This document shows, piece after piece, positions 33,301 to 46,596 of a stretch of DNA of 64,000 bases. Each line of letters starts with the position of its first letter. The stretch's first letter is position 1. The position numbers were made by a program, and so were the translations under genes. A model generated the notes under the pieces. The model had not been told where the DNA came from, ran no database searches, and saw only the letters and a program-made list of their open reading frames with translations. This DNA is from Onchocerca lupi (taxonomy: Eukaryota; Nematoda; Chromadorea; Rhabditida; Onchocercidae), in NCBI GenBank assembly GCA_028564675.1, contig JAOVVO010000462.1:1-64000 (forward strand), written 5' to 3'.

Positions 33301-36053
33301 ACAAGAATCAGTTTTTTTTTCTATTTTTTTTTTTTTCAACGCATTGAATTTAAAAATTATATTGAATGTCTCAGCTGGATATTCTGTTTTTTTTTGTTTC
33401 TTTTTTTAATTTATTTTATTTTTTTGTTTTTCATTGTTTTTCAGATTACTTTTCGTTCAAATGCTTAGTTTCAGCATAGTTAAACATATTTCAGTTTACA
33501 AATTCATCAAATTAATAAAATCTTATCATTATCATTACTTTTTTTTTATTACTTTTGCAATAACTTTGAGATTTTTTGGGAAATTATCAATTTTATTTAC
33601 ATAACTTTGTTTTATTATAAAAATAATTAACTGTATAACTGTGGAAATTGTACAACAAGCCTGATTATTTGATTTAATCTTTCCTTGGCTTGCTAGTTTT
33701 AAAATCAAAAGTTGCATAAATATTTTGAAATTAGTTCTTCGTTATTTTTTTCTCTATTATGCTTTTTATTTTGTTTAGCAGAATGCAAAATGCTTGAAAG
33801 TTTCATTACTTAACAAACTCTTTTAACTATATTTGCTTATTTAACTTAAGCTTGTCGAAATAATTTAAAATTCAAAATCTTTGAATTATCAAAGACTTTG
33901 TCGAAAAATTTCTATTCGCTCCATTTTAGAAATGAATAATCATGAATTTTGCATTAGAATTTATCAAATTCAATTTCTTTTTCTAGTAATATTTCTCAAT
34001 TTTGATATTTTTGACGCTTATTGCAATAAAATCATCCAAAATTTCGTTACAATTTTTCATTTTTTGAGTATTTCAAAAAATCTAAAATAGTATAAATTTC
34101 AATTCTGTTGCAATGCAACAAGCAAACGAATCGAAATATTCATAATGTATTCATCGAATAGAATTTCTTTTTTTTTTTTTTCATGTATTTTAGAATTAAA
34201 AAAAAAAAAAAAAAAAAAAGAAGTAAAAAGGCAATTTTTGTTGCACTTTTTCCACTATTTGTTGGCAAATCAGTAATGAATGCTGCTATTTCAACAATTA
34301 TTTTATTCGATTGCAAACGAAATAAATTGAAGATTTATTCATCGCTTGAAACTCTCCAATTTTGCTCAATTTAAATTCCTTTTTTTTCAATCCAACAAAC
34401 TACATCAGTGCTTACAAATAAATGTTTCCTGCTATCATCAATTTGTAAGGGAAGTGAGCGTTTGAGAAAATTCCAAAGGAAATTATTTTATTTTTAGAGA
34501 TTCAAAAAAGAAAAAAAAAGAGAGAGAGAAAGAGAAAAAAAGTCGATTTACAATTTGTTAAAAATTGATAGCAGAAATAATTGAAAACACAGCTTTCATT
34601 TCTAAGATAATATGATTAGAATTTTTTTTTTTAATTTTTTTTTCTATCAAATATATTATTTAAATTACAGAATGATGTATAATTCTATATTTCTCTCTCA
34701 TTCAAATATTTCTTTAACCTTCAATTTGCATTAATCTAAAATCATCTTGCCTTACTAAGATTGCAAATGCAAATAATATGCAAATAGTTTGCAATCAACA
34801 ATATAAATCCTTTATCTGATTCTTGTAATTGATTACTTTTGCAAAATTTGTAATTTTAATATATCATTCCATTTCCAATGTTTTATTTCTAATCTCCTTG
34901 ATATTATTTATTTGAGAAATACCAATATGTTTGCGAATGATTGCTCAGAAAAAAAAATAAATAAATAAATAAAACTTGTCAGGATTAATGATATCGTTGA
35001 AATGTAAGCAATCTAATTAATTAATTAAATATAAATAAAGCTTGTTAGAATTAATAATATCATAAAAATGAAATATCATTTATTCATTCATATTGCTTCT
35101 TTATGAAATCTTTTTTCTCATCATCAAATATTATATTTGATCGTTAATTAATTTTTATATTAATATCTATTTTTGTTACTTTGAGAATGATTTAAATTCT
35201 AAGATGAAAATTTTTAGAAAAATATTAAGAACTTATAATTGATTTAATTGAAAAATAACTGATATTATATATATATATCGATAGTTTCTTTTTTGAATAT
35301 TATATTTCTCAAAAAATTCCTGACATTCTTATTTGTTTTTTCTTCTTTTTGAAGAATGATTAAAATTTATCGATTATCACTGAATTAAATGTTTTCACTT
35401 TGCTACTGTAAATAAAATTTGATCTTATATAATGATGTGAATTGCGATTTAAATAAGTTCAAATAAATCACATAAACGATAATATTATCATTAGAAACTT
35501 GAAAAATTGTAAATAATCCATCATTTTATCATATTTTGCACGTACAAATATGGCATTTTTACTTTTGATTTGATTAATTAGTAAAATAGCATTTGAAAAA
35601 TTTCATTTGAAGGATGTTGAAGTGCAAAAAGTAATTGCACCTTTTGTGTTGCTGCAGTTGCTTTTTAATAAAAATGTATACAAAATGTATATATGGCATA
35701 TTTTCTTAGTGTTCATTTCTCACATTTAAATTTTCCTCTTTTTTTTTCGCAAATGAATACTTTTTAGAAATTTGAAAAAAAAAATAAAAATGAAAAAGTT
35801 CATGAAATTACGAATATCTTCTATAATTTCTATAGATTTAATGAGAAAATTCCAATCTTCATAATCTTACTTTATGTATTATCGATAGTTTATTTTATAT
35901 TTACTTTGAAAAGCATTGAAATATGATGTCAAGCAAAAAGTTTATCCGAGTGATTTTTTGTTTAAATTCAAAATGGATTATAAAATGGCGGTGATAATTC
36001 GAAAGTTAGCAAATAGCATATGGTCCATAAATTGTTTAAAAAAATGTACTGTT
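27310..36053. other. Gene-poor, very AT-rich DNA
   Basis: No supported gene. 27900-28140 has higher complexity and could be a promoter-like stretch: an inverted CCAAT-type box (GATTGGTTAATC, 27970-27981) and an E2F-like TTTGGCGGGAAA (28011-28022). A GA-rich tract is at 28220-28285 and a hairpin at 32640-32680. An isolated good acceptor with a 21-codon frame lies at 32192-32256 (+), and both strands are open near 31150-31350. The plus frame 27646-27849 is Phe/Lys-rich and unsupported. Poly(A)/poly(T) runs are common. Confidence 0.55.
28011..28022 (+). promoter_or_regulatory. E2F-like site TTTGGCGGGAAA
   Basis: A perfect match to the E2F/DP consensus (TTTSSCGC family) in very AT-poor-for-GC surroundings, about 30 bp after an inverted CCAAT-like box. 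The identical 12-mer recurs at 40069-40080. Confidence 0.3.
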
Positions 36054-36670
36054 GTAGTCTTGTTGACGAAGTTTTGAAAAATAATTATTGAATTATAAGC
36101 TCATAATGAGTGGACATCTTATGGTCCTGAGGTCATTTGACATTTTAAGCAACAAATTAGAAAAGCAAAAAAGTTCGAAATTGACAGAAAATCAAAAAAA
36201 GAATCGTTTATTTTTGAGTAATCGTCTTTTCTTATTCTATGCAACAATAAAAAATCATTTCTGATCGATTTGTGATAGATGACCAAAATAATCGCAACAA
36301 TTGGGTAGAGAAAAATCAAAATTAGATCGAAAAAAAAATCATTACTTAGTGATCTATGATTTTCTGAATCCTATCGAAATCATAACATCTGAAGAGTATG
36401 CTCAGCAAATTGATAAGATGCATTGGCTTATTTCTTCCATGACAATGTCTGATGACATTTCAGACGTTGAACAAATTGAGTCAGAAACTTTTTTCTTCAT
36501 CCATCATATTCATTCGATCTCTTTCTAATCGATAAACATTTTTTCAATCATCTCGACAACTGTTTGCATGTAAAATGCTTTCAAAACCAAAATAAATCAG
36601 AAGGCAACTTTCATCGAAAGATTCGTTGAATTCCGCCGAATTTTTCCTACGCTATAAGAATAGCAGAAAT
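36054..36670 (+). pseudogene. Decayed mariner-family (Tc1/mariner) transposase
   Basis: Segments match mariner transposase in order across several frames. They are VVLVDEVLK (about 36054, end of the N-terminal region) and VI*HFKQQIRKAKKF (about 36131). Next comes KLTENQKKNRLFLSNRLF (about 36178), where the family has LTE.QK.RR..., then RFVIDDQ (about 36266), equivalent to the first catalytic Asp motif VTGDEKW. HYLVIYDFLNPIEIITSEEY (36340-36430) matches the V-x-Y-x-[EF]-L-[KN]-P-x-E-T-I-T stretch, and HDN (36438-36446) holds the second Asp. LHPSYSFDLFLIDKHFFNHL (36495 on) matches PPYSPDL.P.DYHFF with the third Asp. It closes with KCFQNQNKSEGNF. Many stops and frameshifts show the copy is dead. 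No terminal inverted repeats were found. Confidence 0.85.
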
Positions 36671-39600
36671 TATTTCCTGTTCATAAAATTTATCCATCAT
36701 TATAGTTCATCCATTGAATCTAAAAGGACATATTTGAGAGTAATTACAATAATTTGAAATTTATAGTCCGAAAAGTAATTATTTTTTCAGCAACTTAATA
36801 ACACAATACAAAAATAAGTGAGCATATAATATTTTTATTTCAGTTATATTCAAATATTAGAATGCTTTGGAAATTAATTTTGAAATAACTTTATGAATAA
36901 TGTTTGAGTTGTAAATTTTGCTATGAAATTAAAAATTTTTTGATTATTATGTGTATGTCATTTAAATTAGTTACGTTTATCGTTTTAACGCATATCGCAA
37001 GTTTATTTTCATTTTAATGATATTAAAAAAAAAAATAAAATATTTTTCATTGTTTTAATTTGTTGAGAGTAAGCAGTTAGAGTTCATTGAAGCAATTTCA
37101 AAATTTTAAAAATGCACTAGTTTGGTCGATTTTATTTTATGTTTAATGTTTGTCTGATCATTTATTTGCCATTAGGAAATCGGGATACTGTATATTATGA
37201 TATGAAAATATTTGGTCTGAAAATTGAATTTCAAAATAATTTTTCCCATACTTCCTTCAATAATATTTTTTGTCCAATCTTCTAAATCGATAAACTTTAT
37301 TAAAAACTAGCAGTTGGTTATTATCTATCGGAATTTCATCACAAGCAAAAATTGTTTCTTTCATTTTAAACTTTAGTTCGAAATGAATTTTTTCAAATTT
37401 GGTAACTTTTGTTAATTTCAATTTTTAACAATAATAGTGTAATTGTTACTTTCAGTAAAATTTAATTAAGAAAATATTCATGAAATATTGGGAAAATTTT
37501 GTGTTAAACAAATTGAGGGTTCAGAAAATTTCTTACATTGCTTCATTTAATCAATATATCATCAATTTTGATAGGTAGATTATATGATATGTGATAAGAG
37601 ATGAACGAAAACTAATTTTTGATCTTCACGACATTTTCCATTTATCACTGCAACACCTTCTCTTCATAATTCTTTAAACACATAGCATACAAAAGTTTCA
37701 TGATAATAATTAGTATTAGTAGGTTTGGTGGATATGTAACAGTGATAATTTGTCAAAACACAGTTTATCTGGTGATAAATAACTTCTAAACAGCAGTAGA
37801 TAAGTTTTCAAAATTTTCAATTCTGTTTCAACTTGCCGAAATGTTTCCTTTTCTAAAAACACATCTTTAGTCTTTCTAATTCATTCTTTTTCTTCATTTA
37901 TTTAAAAAACAAAAAAATTGTTAGATGAAAGTTTCGAACCCCATAATATCATTATTTTAGTCTAAATCAAATTAATCAAAAACTAAAAATTAAAATGAAA
38001 TTAATTTAGAATTTTTGAATATATCCCAGATAATTTTGCACAAAAAAGAAAAAAAAAACTGTGAATAAAGAAGTAATTATTAAATATTAAGTAAATATGA
38101 ACTTAATGAATTTTATAGAAAATATTTGTTGAAAGACTTGTATAAAATGCAAATTTTTTTTTTGATAATATTTTGCGTAAATAATTTAAATAGTTTGTTC
38201 ATAAAATTTTAATGCCTTAATATCTTTACACTAAATATGTGAAAAGTTTAATCAAATTGAAATTGATTTCCACTTTTATATTTATTTATTTCTTTTTTTT
38301 TCTTTTTTTTGCATTTATTGCATTTACGATTGATTAAGATAGTTCACTACTTCTATCAAATATCATATCTTTTTAACGGAAAACATTTTCTCAATATTTC
38401 CTTCAGAAACTAATTTTTAATTTTAATTTTATATTTCAAATTTTCAGCTGCCTATAAGTTACCTTTCTTTCAATTTAATTTTACACTATATTTTCGTATA
38501 ATATAGCTGCTAACCTGGAAAAACGCACCTTTTGCTTTCATTATTAGCAAAATTCATATTTAATTATTTTTTAACAATGAAAAATGCTATTATTACTAAT
38601 AAAAATATTTTTATTTTTATTTTAAACATTCACAATTGATGCAAAGTTTTAATTTTAATTATTCATCATCATGAAAGAAAACAATTTTGAGAATTTTTCA
38701 TTATTAAAAACATGGCTAACACTACCAACATAAACATACCTACTGGATGTTAATTAAATGTTAATTAAATTTCATTAAATTTGTTAACTATAATTTTTAG
38801 TTCTTACTTAATTATTAAATTATGAAAGAATTGATTATTGATGATTAAGGGTCAAATACTTTTAAGAAAGGTATAATTGCAGGATTAGAGCGAAAAATGA
38901 GTTATATTATTTTTTGTAAAAACAACTTTTCTTTTTCTGATTTTTTAATATTATAATTTAAATTTTAATTTAAGCAACATTTAGAAGCAGTATTTTCAAG
39001 CAATATTTTTTTTCTACTATTTCATGTAAATTTGTTTATATTTGCAAAGAAAAAAAAAATCAATGTAAAAATTTAATAAAAATCAAAAATTGAATGAAAT
39101 GTTTAATAAATATTTATAAAAGCTACGAAATTAAATTGCAAAAGTTTTTTTTTCCTCTTATTAAATTCATCATAATATTATTTTATAATTATTATAAATT
39201 TGAAATAATATTAAAGAAATATTTATGCTATAAATGTATTGAAAAATAAAATCTTAATATAAAAATCTTTTGCCAAACAATTTTCTTATGTAAATAATAT
39301 TATTGTTAATTAAATTCATTTGATTAAATTATATTTGTTGCAGAACTTTTCATTAAAATCATTGCCAATTCCTAGTAGTGCTTCAAATAAGAATAAATTA
39401 CAGATTTTGAATTGGGAAATTTTGGCTCGTTTAATGATAGTTAGATAGCTAATTTTAAGATTCAAGGAAATGAAATCTTGAAAATCGGCCAGAAATAATC
39501 ATTGGGCTTTTATTTTGCCTAGGCCTTGTCTTCCGTTTATATAATGTACCTCATTTTGTTTATATACTGATCTTGAAATTCATAGGCCTTTTTTTTTTAA

Positions 39601-40989
39601 TTAACAATGCAAACTTCCTCTATTCAATGATTTTTCATTTTCACTCCATACGATGCTTAAATTTATCATTCAAAATTTCTCATTCCAATTAGAATTTCCA
39701 ATTTTTCAACATTTCTTTTATTTTCTCAGAAAATTCTTTCTAATTTTTTCATCACATATCGTTGAAAAACGATCAAAAGTGATTAAATTTGATTAACAAA
39801 AGCGAATTTTCGATAAATTTTGAGAGCTAATTAATTTGATAATAAGATTTATTAATTTGCATATATAAATCCAATTTTAAATCATAAAAGCCATATCGAT
39901 TTTAGAGATGAGAAAAAAAATTCAATCAAATAATAATTGAATCATTAAATACATCATTATTGCTAAATCCATTTTTTAATTAACTTCATAATGTATATTT
40001 TGGAATTGGAAAAAAATTCGAATTTTACAGCCGGATTTATCTTGGCTTTATAAATGACTGAATGATTATTTGGCGGGAAATTAGATGAAAAAAAAAAATG
40101 TAAAAACTCAAAATTTATTGTCAAAAATTTGTAGGAGAAATTCAAAACATTAATTTATCGTCAGTACTTTTTTTTTAACTCAAAAAATTCGAAGAAAATT
40201 TCCTTTTTTTTTTTTTGTTAAAAAATAGCAGATTTAGAAACTTGATAGGTTGCTATTCATTTTAGCGTAGATTAATTTGTTAAGTGCTTTTTACGTCTTC
40301 TTAATATATGAAAAAAAAAAAAAAATGAAATGCACCAATTGTGAAATGAAATACGAAATAAGTTCATTTTTCTTTGTTCTAAGATATGTTCGATATGGCA
40401 AAGTTTACATCGTAATTAAAATTTCGCAATTTTAATCGATCAATTTCGAAATTTGATATCTTTGTTATCAGTTCAAGATGCTTTCCACTATCTGAAATTT
40501 TTTCTAAAATTTTGATAAAAAGATAGAAGGATGTAATTATTTTCGTCTTATTATTTAATCGCCCGATTAGCTAGATGCAAAATTTGTTAATTTGAAATGA
40601 ATTCAACAATTTACTTCCGAATCTTATTTTTGAACACTTCAAATTTGAACAAGCAAGTTAATTAGTATTTTTCTTATACTCGACAGTTTCCATCAAGAAT
40701 TTAAATTAAATTTCTTCACTTACAAATACTATGAAATGAAAAAGTATTCGAAATCAATCCTAAATCAACCGTTTCCTTTCAGTAATTTTCTTTTTTTTTG
40801 TTTTCATTTATTTCATTTCCTTAAAATCATAATCGAGTTAATTAAAGCCAAATTAGCAAATAAATGTTGCTAAATTTATATAATTAAGCTTAAGCGCAAA
40901 TCATATACGATTAACATGTATGCTTGTAAACATAAAAAATATAAAGGTTTATTAATCAATAAGTAAATTTTTTTCGCCATGCCAAATAA

Positions 40990-41002
40990 AGGTTAAAGGT
41001 CA
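40990..41002 (+). promoter_or_regulatory. DR1-type nuclear-receptor element
   Basis: AGGTTA-A-AGGTCA is a direct repeat of two receptor half-sites with 1-bp spacing, the pattern bound by HNF4/RXR-class receptors. A similar site, GGGTCA-A-AGGTTA, is at 20488-20500. Chance occurrence is possible. Confidence 0.25.
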
Positions 41003-41044
41003 AATGATCAATCAAATCAATCATTCGCTTAATATAGCATTTAT

Positions 41045-41101
41045 GTCGCGTAAAAAAAACTGCAATATTTGACGCAAATGCGATTTATCTTTTTACGCGA
41101 C
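41045..41101. repeat. Inverted repeat with 12-bp perfect arms
   Basis: GTCGCGTAAAAA (41045-41056) and its exact reverse complement (41090-41101) are separated by 33 bp. CpG-containing arms are unusual in this AT-rich region. Confidence 0.8.
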
Positions 41102-41581
41102 GAAATCGTAAACTTTTCCAATGAAGCATCAGAATGCCTTATATTAGTAGGAATAGATGACGTTTGTTCAAAAGAAATTATCATTAAAACAGATTGCTTA
41201 TTTAATTTAGTTCGATCATTGTCTCATTTGTTATTTTATTTTACGAAATTAACTTATTAGATCAATTTCGCAAATGAAATATTCTCATGCAATCCGTGTT
41301 TTATCAAAAATTTTTCCATTTATCAGCAGATTCTGCTTTATGTTCATTTAGCTGATAATCCTTGAATTTGACAAGCTTCTATTCATATCGTAAAAAATAA
41401 TTCCTTTTTTTTTCTTTTACGATCTTAAATTTTTTCCTTTTTTTTTTTTTGTTCCTTACAATTTATCTGAAAATTTATGCATATCAATAGCAATTTTAGA
41501 AGAAATATTATTTTTAGATTCTAAATTAGAAACATATCCTCTCATTAATCAACAATAATGCAGAAAGCAAAAAGATAGTAC

Positions 41582-41661
41582 TGATTAGAGTTGTTAACAC
41601 TTATTTTAGAAATTCATGTATTGATTAGAAATGATAACATTTATTATGGAAACTTATGCAA
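41582..41661 (+). repeat. Tandem duplication, period 40
   Basis: Two diverged copies, starting TGATTAGAGTTGTTAACACT (41582) and TGATTAGAAATGATAACATT (41622). A third partial start TGATTTAATT follows at 41662. Confidence 0.8.
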
Positions 41662-43004
41662 TGATTTAATTGGAAAACTTTTTTAATTTGAAATAATTTT
41701 TCAATATTTGACAATAAATTTCTTTTTTTTTTGTCATTCAAGAATAGAATGCAAAATAATAAGAAGATAAATAGGGGAGATTGATAATAATAAAAGCACG
41801 ATTACTTTGAAATTAATTTATTGAAAATAGAAAAAGTTCAAAGAACGAAATTTTTATAGCAAATCGTCACATATTATCATAGTTCGTTATCCAATATTAA
41901 AATTGTCGTTGATAATTTATTTATGCATTCATTTGCTAGAACGAAATTAGATTATAATATATTTTTTAGTTAATTAAATTTTTTATTTAAATATGAATTA
42001 CTTTGTTATTGCTTTTAGATTAAAATAGAAAATGCAGAAAAATTTTTGTTATAAAATAACAAAATAAATTGTTACATTAATTTATATTAGAATTAAATTA
42101 ATTGATTACTTCGATAAAGTTATTTTATTTAAACTTTTTCGTTGTAAAGTACTGCTGAGCTAAAGTTAAGTAATATAATTGTTGAATTACTTAATAACTT
42201 TCGCAAAATGATATTTATAATTATCGATTAATTGTATTATTGCTAATGAATATATTAATTCTAAGCAAATGATATCTGATTTCCTTCTAAAAATATATCT
42301 TTTTTAAATACAGAGAAATAAATTTGGTTTATATTTGAATTTTAAAACTGCTAAATGATAATATAGCAAAAAAAAAATGTGCTTCAGTAACAATAATAAT
42401 GATAATTAGCTGATAATAATGATAAAAGCAGATTTTTACGCATGTAATCATAAACAACAACCATTTTAATTCTTTAGTTTTATTCAAGCAATAATTATTT
42501 CGATTTCTTAATTTTTTCCAAACACATTTTCATTCTTTTTTTTTTAACTGAACCGTAAAAATCCCATAATGCCTTGGAAGCTCAACTTGCCAAATTTATT
42601 CATTCATCTAAAAATGGTTATTTTTCAAAAAAGCAATTTCTGTATGATGAAAAACCAAATTTTGAAAAAAAGAAAAAAAGAAGAAAAGAGTCAAATTTAA
42701 AGCGGAAGAAATTTGAAAAGCATCGATTTAAAAAGTTTCTCCATATGAAGTGTTTCTTTCTTGCAACAATTTCAAAATTTTTGTTGTCACTTTTTGCTAA
42801 AATTTTTATTTGTCTCTTTTAGCCATAAAATTTTTAATCTTATTGTTTACCAATATTTTAATTTTTGATCGTTTAATAAATAGTTGTCTTTTTCACTTAC
42901 GAAATATTTGCAATCATTAAAAGATGATGAAAAATGAAAAAATGGAGTATGATTTTCGTTACAATTTAAATACATATAAAAAAATTAAATGAAATTTCGA
43001 TTCT

Positions 43005-43064
43005 AAATTTCGATTCTAAATCTGCACCGAGATTTATCTCGGTGCAGATTTAGAATCGAAATTT
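43005..43064. repeat. Near-perfect 60-bp palindrome (29-bp arms, 2-bp centre)
   Basis: The left arm 43005-43033 (AAATTTCGATTCTAAATCTG...ACCGAGAT) is the exact reverse complement of the right arm 43036-43064, with only TT between them. The inner part contains the GC-rich CTGCACCGAGAT, unlike the flanks. The outer 14 bp of the left arm also repeat directly upstream (42992-43005). Confidence 0.97.
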
Positions 43065-44230
43065 TTGCAATGATTTTTTTTTTTTTTGCAAAAATAAATA
43101 AAAATAATTGCACGAATATGATTCTTCTAATAGAAAAAAATTTTTCATGAAAATTAAGATTTTGAAAAATCATTGAATTGTTTACTCTTCTAAAATTGTG
43201 CGCAAATAATTACATCATCTCGAAGTTATTATCATACGTAACTATACATATATATTTATGAGTAATTTAGAAGATGAATGAAAAAATTAGAAATATAATA
43301 AATGGATATTCTGGCTAATTTTAGCTTTACTAGACAGGGGGGAAGGGTCATACAAATAGGGTCAAACTTCAAATTAGGCCTTGTTTGAACTCAGACTTTA
43401 AAAAATGACCATAAAAAATTGATGTCATTTCAAAAAAAGGAAAAGAAAAAATTGCTTGGAAAATAAAAGGAAAGGTGAATTAAATTTTTCCAGTGAAAAG
43501 TTAGATGAAAATTGAATGATTATTTTAAATTTTGAATTTGAAGACTTAAAATTGAAAAATTTTTCGCATTTTGGTTTATTTTGAAAATTTACATGTTTCT
43601 TTTTTTAAATCTATTTAAGTGATTCTCAAATTTATTTCATTTCAGATTTTTCAACCAATCATTACAATTTGTGTTTTCCATATCTATTGAACTAATCATA
43701 TCATAATTAATTCTAAACTGATTTTAATTCTATTCGAGAAGCAAGTAGTTCCGAAAGATAAGTACTTTTTCTGAAAAAAAAAGTTTGAGCAAATGTTTTA
43801 GTGAATCTAAGAAAGGAAGCTCTATGAGAAAATTTAAAATTTTTTGTTTTTTTATACCTTTTATTTTATTCTTTTTTTCTTGAAATGTTCATATGAGCAT
43901 GGTTGCATTATAAATAATGATTTTGTCTAAAAATAGATGAATTTGAAATTCACCGGAAATAATCCTTTTCCAAGCAATTAATTTTTTTAGTTCACATTGA
44001 TTTTATCAAACTTTGGAAGAAACAAACATTTTTTAGTCTATTTATTTAATTAAATTTTTCTCATAATAATTGTGTAAATGATTGCTAAATGCATTAGAAT
44101 GTGGATAAAAGTTGCCTAATAAAATGATAGATTAATAAAATTATCTCATTCGAATTAATTCGCTCATCGTTGATAATAAAAAATAATCATTTGAAGAAAA
44201 TTTTTGTTAATAATAATAATAATAATAAAG

Positions 44231-44323
44231 GAGCTAAAATTCGCAGAAGTTCGCAAAAGCTAACTCCGGAAGAAGCTCATTCCACAAAAGCTAATTCGCA
44301 GAAGTTAACTCGCAAAAGCTACT
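44231..44323 (+). repeat. Degenerate tandem repeat of about 15 bp
   Basis: About six variants of CGCAGAAGTTAACT / CGCAAAAGCTAACT follow one another, directly after a short TAA microsatellite. Confidence 0.85.
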
Positions 44324-46596
44324 TCAAAATTTATCTGTTAGTTTATTAGGCAATACTAGTTAGGCATATCTTTTCTAGAAAAAATTTTGCCTGTACATTT
44401 CGCTAGATGAAATGGAGTTTGTCTGTTAGGTCGCATAATTGTTTGAAAAATGAAAATGTTACTTAATGATCGATGAAATGAAGAATCTTGTCTATTCTCC
44501 TAATAAACCATACAAAGATTATGATTACTTTGCCGAGTTTTAAGAAGTTTCACCCATATGTGGAAAAATTTATTATAATTGCTAAGAATTAAAATATTTT
44601 TGCATGAAAATTATAGCATACCAGGCGGAATTAATAGCATAGCGGCATGTTTAAGCTATTCTAGCCTAAACTTTCAAATACTTAACATGAAATTTCTTCA
44701 TAAACATTTTCTTCATAATCATAAATTATCCTTAGTTTACATCCTAATTTGATGTATTCATTGAGTGATGCATTCATTTCTTCCTTGGAATCAAGCCAAA
44801 TTATCTCTTTATATTCTTCGAACTTACTCTAAACAAGATTTGAAATATGAACAACAGGGTGATACAAATGGATCAATGGAATTCTCAATGTTTTGAGCGT
44901 AATCGTTTATTTTCTGCCTGCTTTCGAAGAATAAGTTTTAGTAATTTATGATAATTTCCAATTTTTGATTTAAAATTTTTTGTTTTAATCAACAAAATGA
45001 AAGTAATTAGCGTTTAATTATCTAAAAAAAAAAAAAAAAAAGCTTTAACTTTAAACATAATAGTAGCTAATTGTGAAAATTGGGATTTTATAATTTTCAT
45101 CTTTGAAATATGTAAGTAGATTAAGTATAACTAGTTACTCTATTGAATTCTTGAAGGATTTATTTTTGAAAGGACAAAATATTTAAATCTAACAATTACA
45201 TTTGAAATATCATTTGCGACTGTAATATAACAAATCATTGCTTTGTTATTAGAAAATTTTACAAAGTACTTTAGCAAATTTCCAGACTTGTCATTATTCT
45301 ATACATATCATTGATTCAATTTTTCAAATATCATTATGTTAAATATAACTTTCAAGTAGAAAACAACTAAAGTACATGCTTAGAATAAAAATTAATGGAA
45401 ATTTGAAAACAAAAAAAAAAAAGAAAAGCTAAAATTTTATTTCGCATCTTTTTAGTCTCATTGAAATATGCACAATTCGTATAGTTTCAATCAAAATGAT
45501 CATCTAATAACTATTAATATGATCAAACCAATCTATGCTTACTTTATTTCATAAACAATATAATATCACTTTAAAGTTTTCTTTTCTTAAAAAAAAAAAA
45601 AATAGAAACCGATGATTTCTTATGAATACTGCTAGTGAACAAATGCGTTTTGGTTTTTATGTGTTTTTTTTTTTTTTTTTGTAAACTTCTGAAACATATG
45701 TTCTATTTTTTTGATCAAATATGAATGCAAAATTGATGTTTCTTAAAATGATAGTTAAGCCAAAGATTTCGAGAAGAATATATTGAGGAAGATTTAACGA
45801 ACAGGCGATATCAAGATAAGTTTGCTAAGTTCAAAAAAAAAATAAATAAATAAGATTGAAATAAAGTTTACGATCGTTTTTTTTGTATCAATATTCCTTT
45901 TGATTGTTTAGCGGCGTTTATTTGAAAATATTTGAAAATAACAAAAAAACATGAAAAAATCATGAACATTAATGATGATTTGAAGGAAATCACTTAACTA
46001 ACATTTCAGAACTTCAAAACCATTCGGAAATCTTCAAAAAATCATTTTCAATGAAAAAATGAAGTAAATCTTCCTTCTCATCCTATCTTTTTCGTTTTCC
46101 TCTTTATCATTGTTAAATTCATTCATCCAATGGCATTTCAGCCATTCCTGTTTAAAAATTAAAATTCAATTTGTCATTTCAATCATATTTTCCCATTTTT
46201 CGTTATTTTCATTTGACATTTGGAAACGAAATATGAATTACTTATATATAGCTTGCAACTTTTTTTTTTCTTTTCTATGACAAATTCTTAATATAACGAT
46301 AGAATCACTGGCTAAAATTTACGATCAGAAAAAAATTTGTGAAAATTTTTTGTGAGAAAAGAAAAATAAATTTTTCCATAAAAATAATTATCTTTTGATA
46401 ATTGAAGAAATTGCCAAAAATATATGATAATATGATTCAATTTAATTGGCTCATTTATGAAAATGTATTAATTGCTATGGACAAAAAAAAAAAAAATATT
46501 ATTCATGGCGAAATTTTTTCATTTGCAATAAAAATGAGCGCATTGTGAAAAAAGACTTTTTGCGCCAAGCTTTTTTTTCGGTTTTTTTTGTTTTAT

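Larger units (their letters stand above)
36671..43004. other. Gene-poor, very AT-rich DNA
   Basis: No supported gene. Items of note are a second E2F-like 12-mer (40069-40080), a DR1-type nuclear receptor site (40990-41002), an inverted repeat (41045-41101) next to an island with open frames on both strands (41069-41260), and a 40-bp tandem duplication (41582-41661). Confidence 0.55.

Noticed and set aside
43005..43064. Palindrome as a microRNA precursor or bacterial-type terminator
   Set aside because: A 2-bp centre cannot make a normal pre-miRNA loop, and the setting is eukaryotic intergenic DNA.
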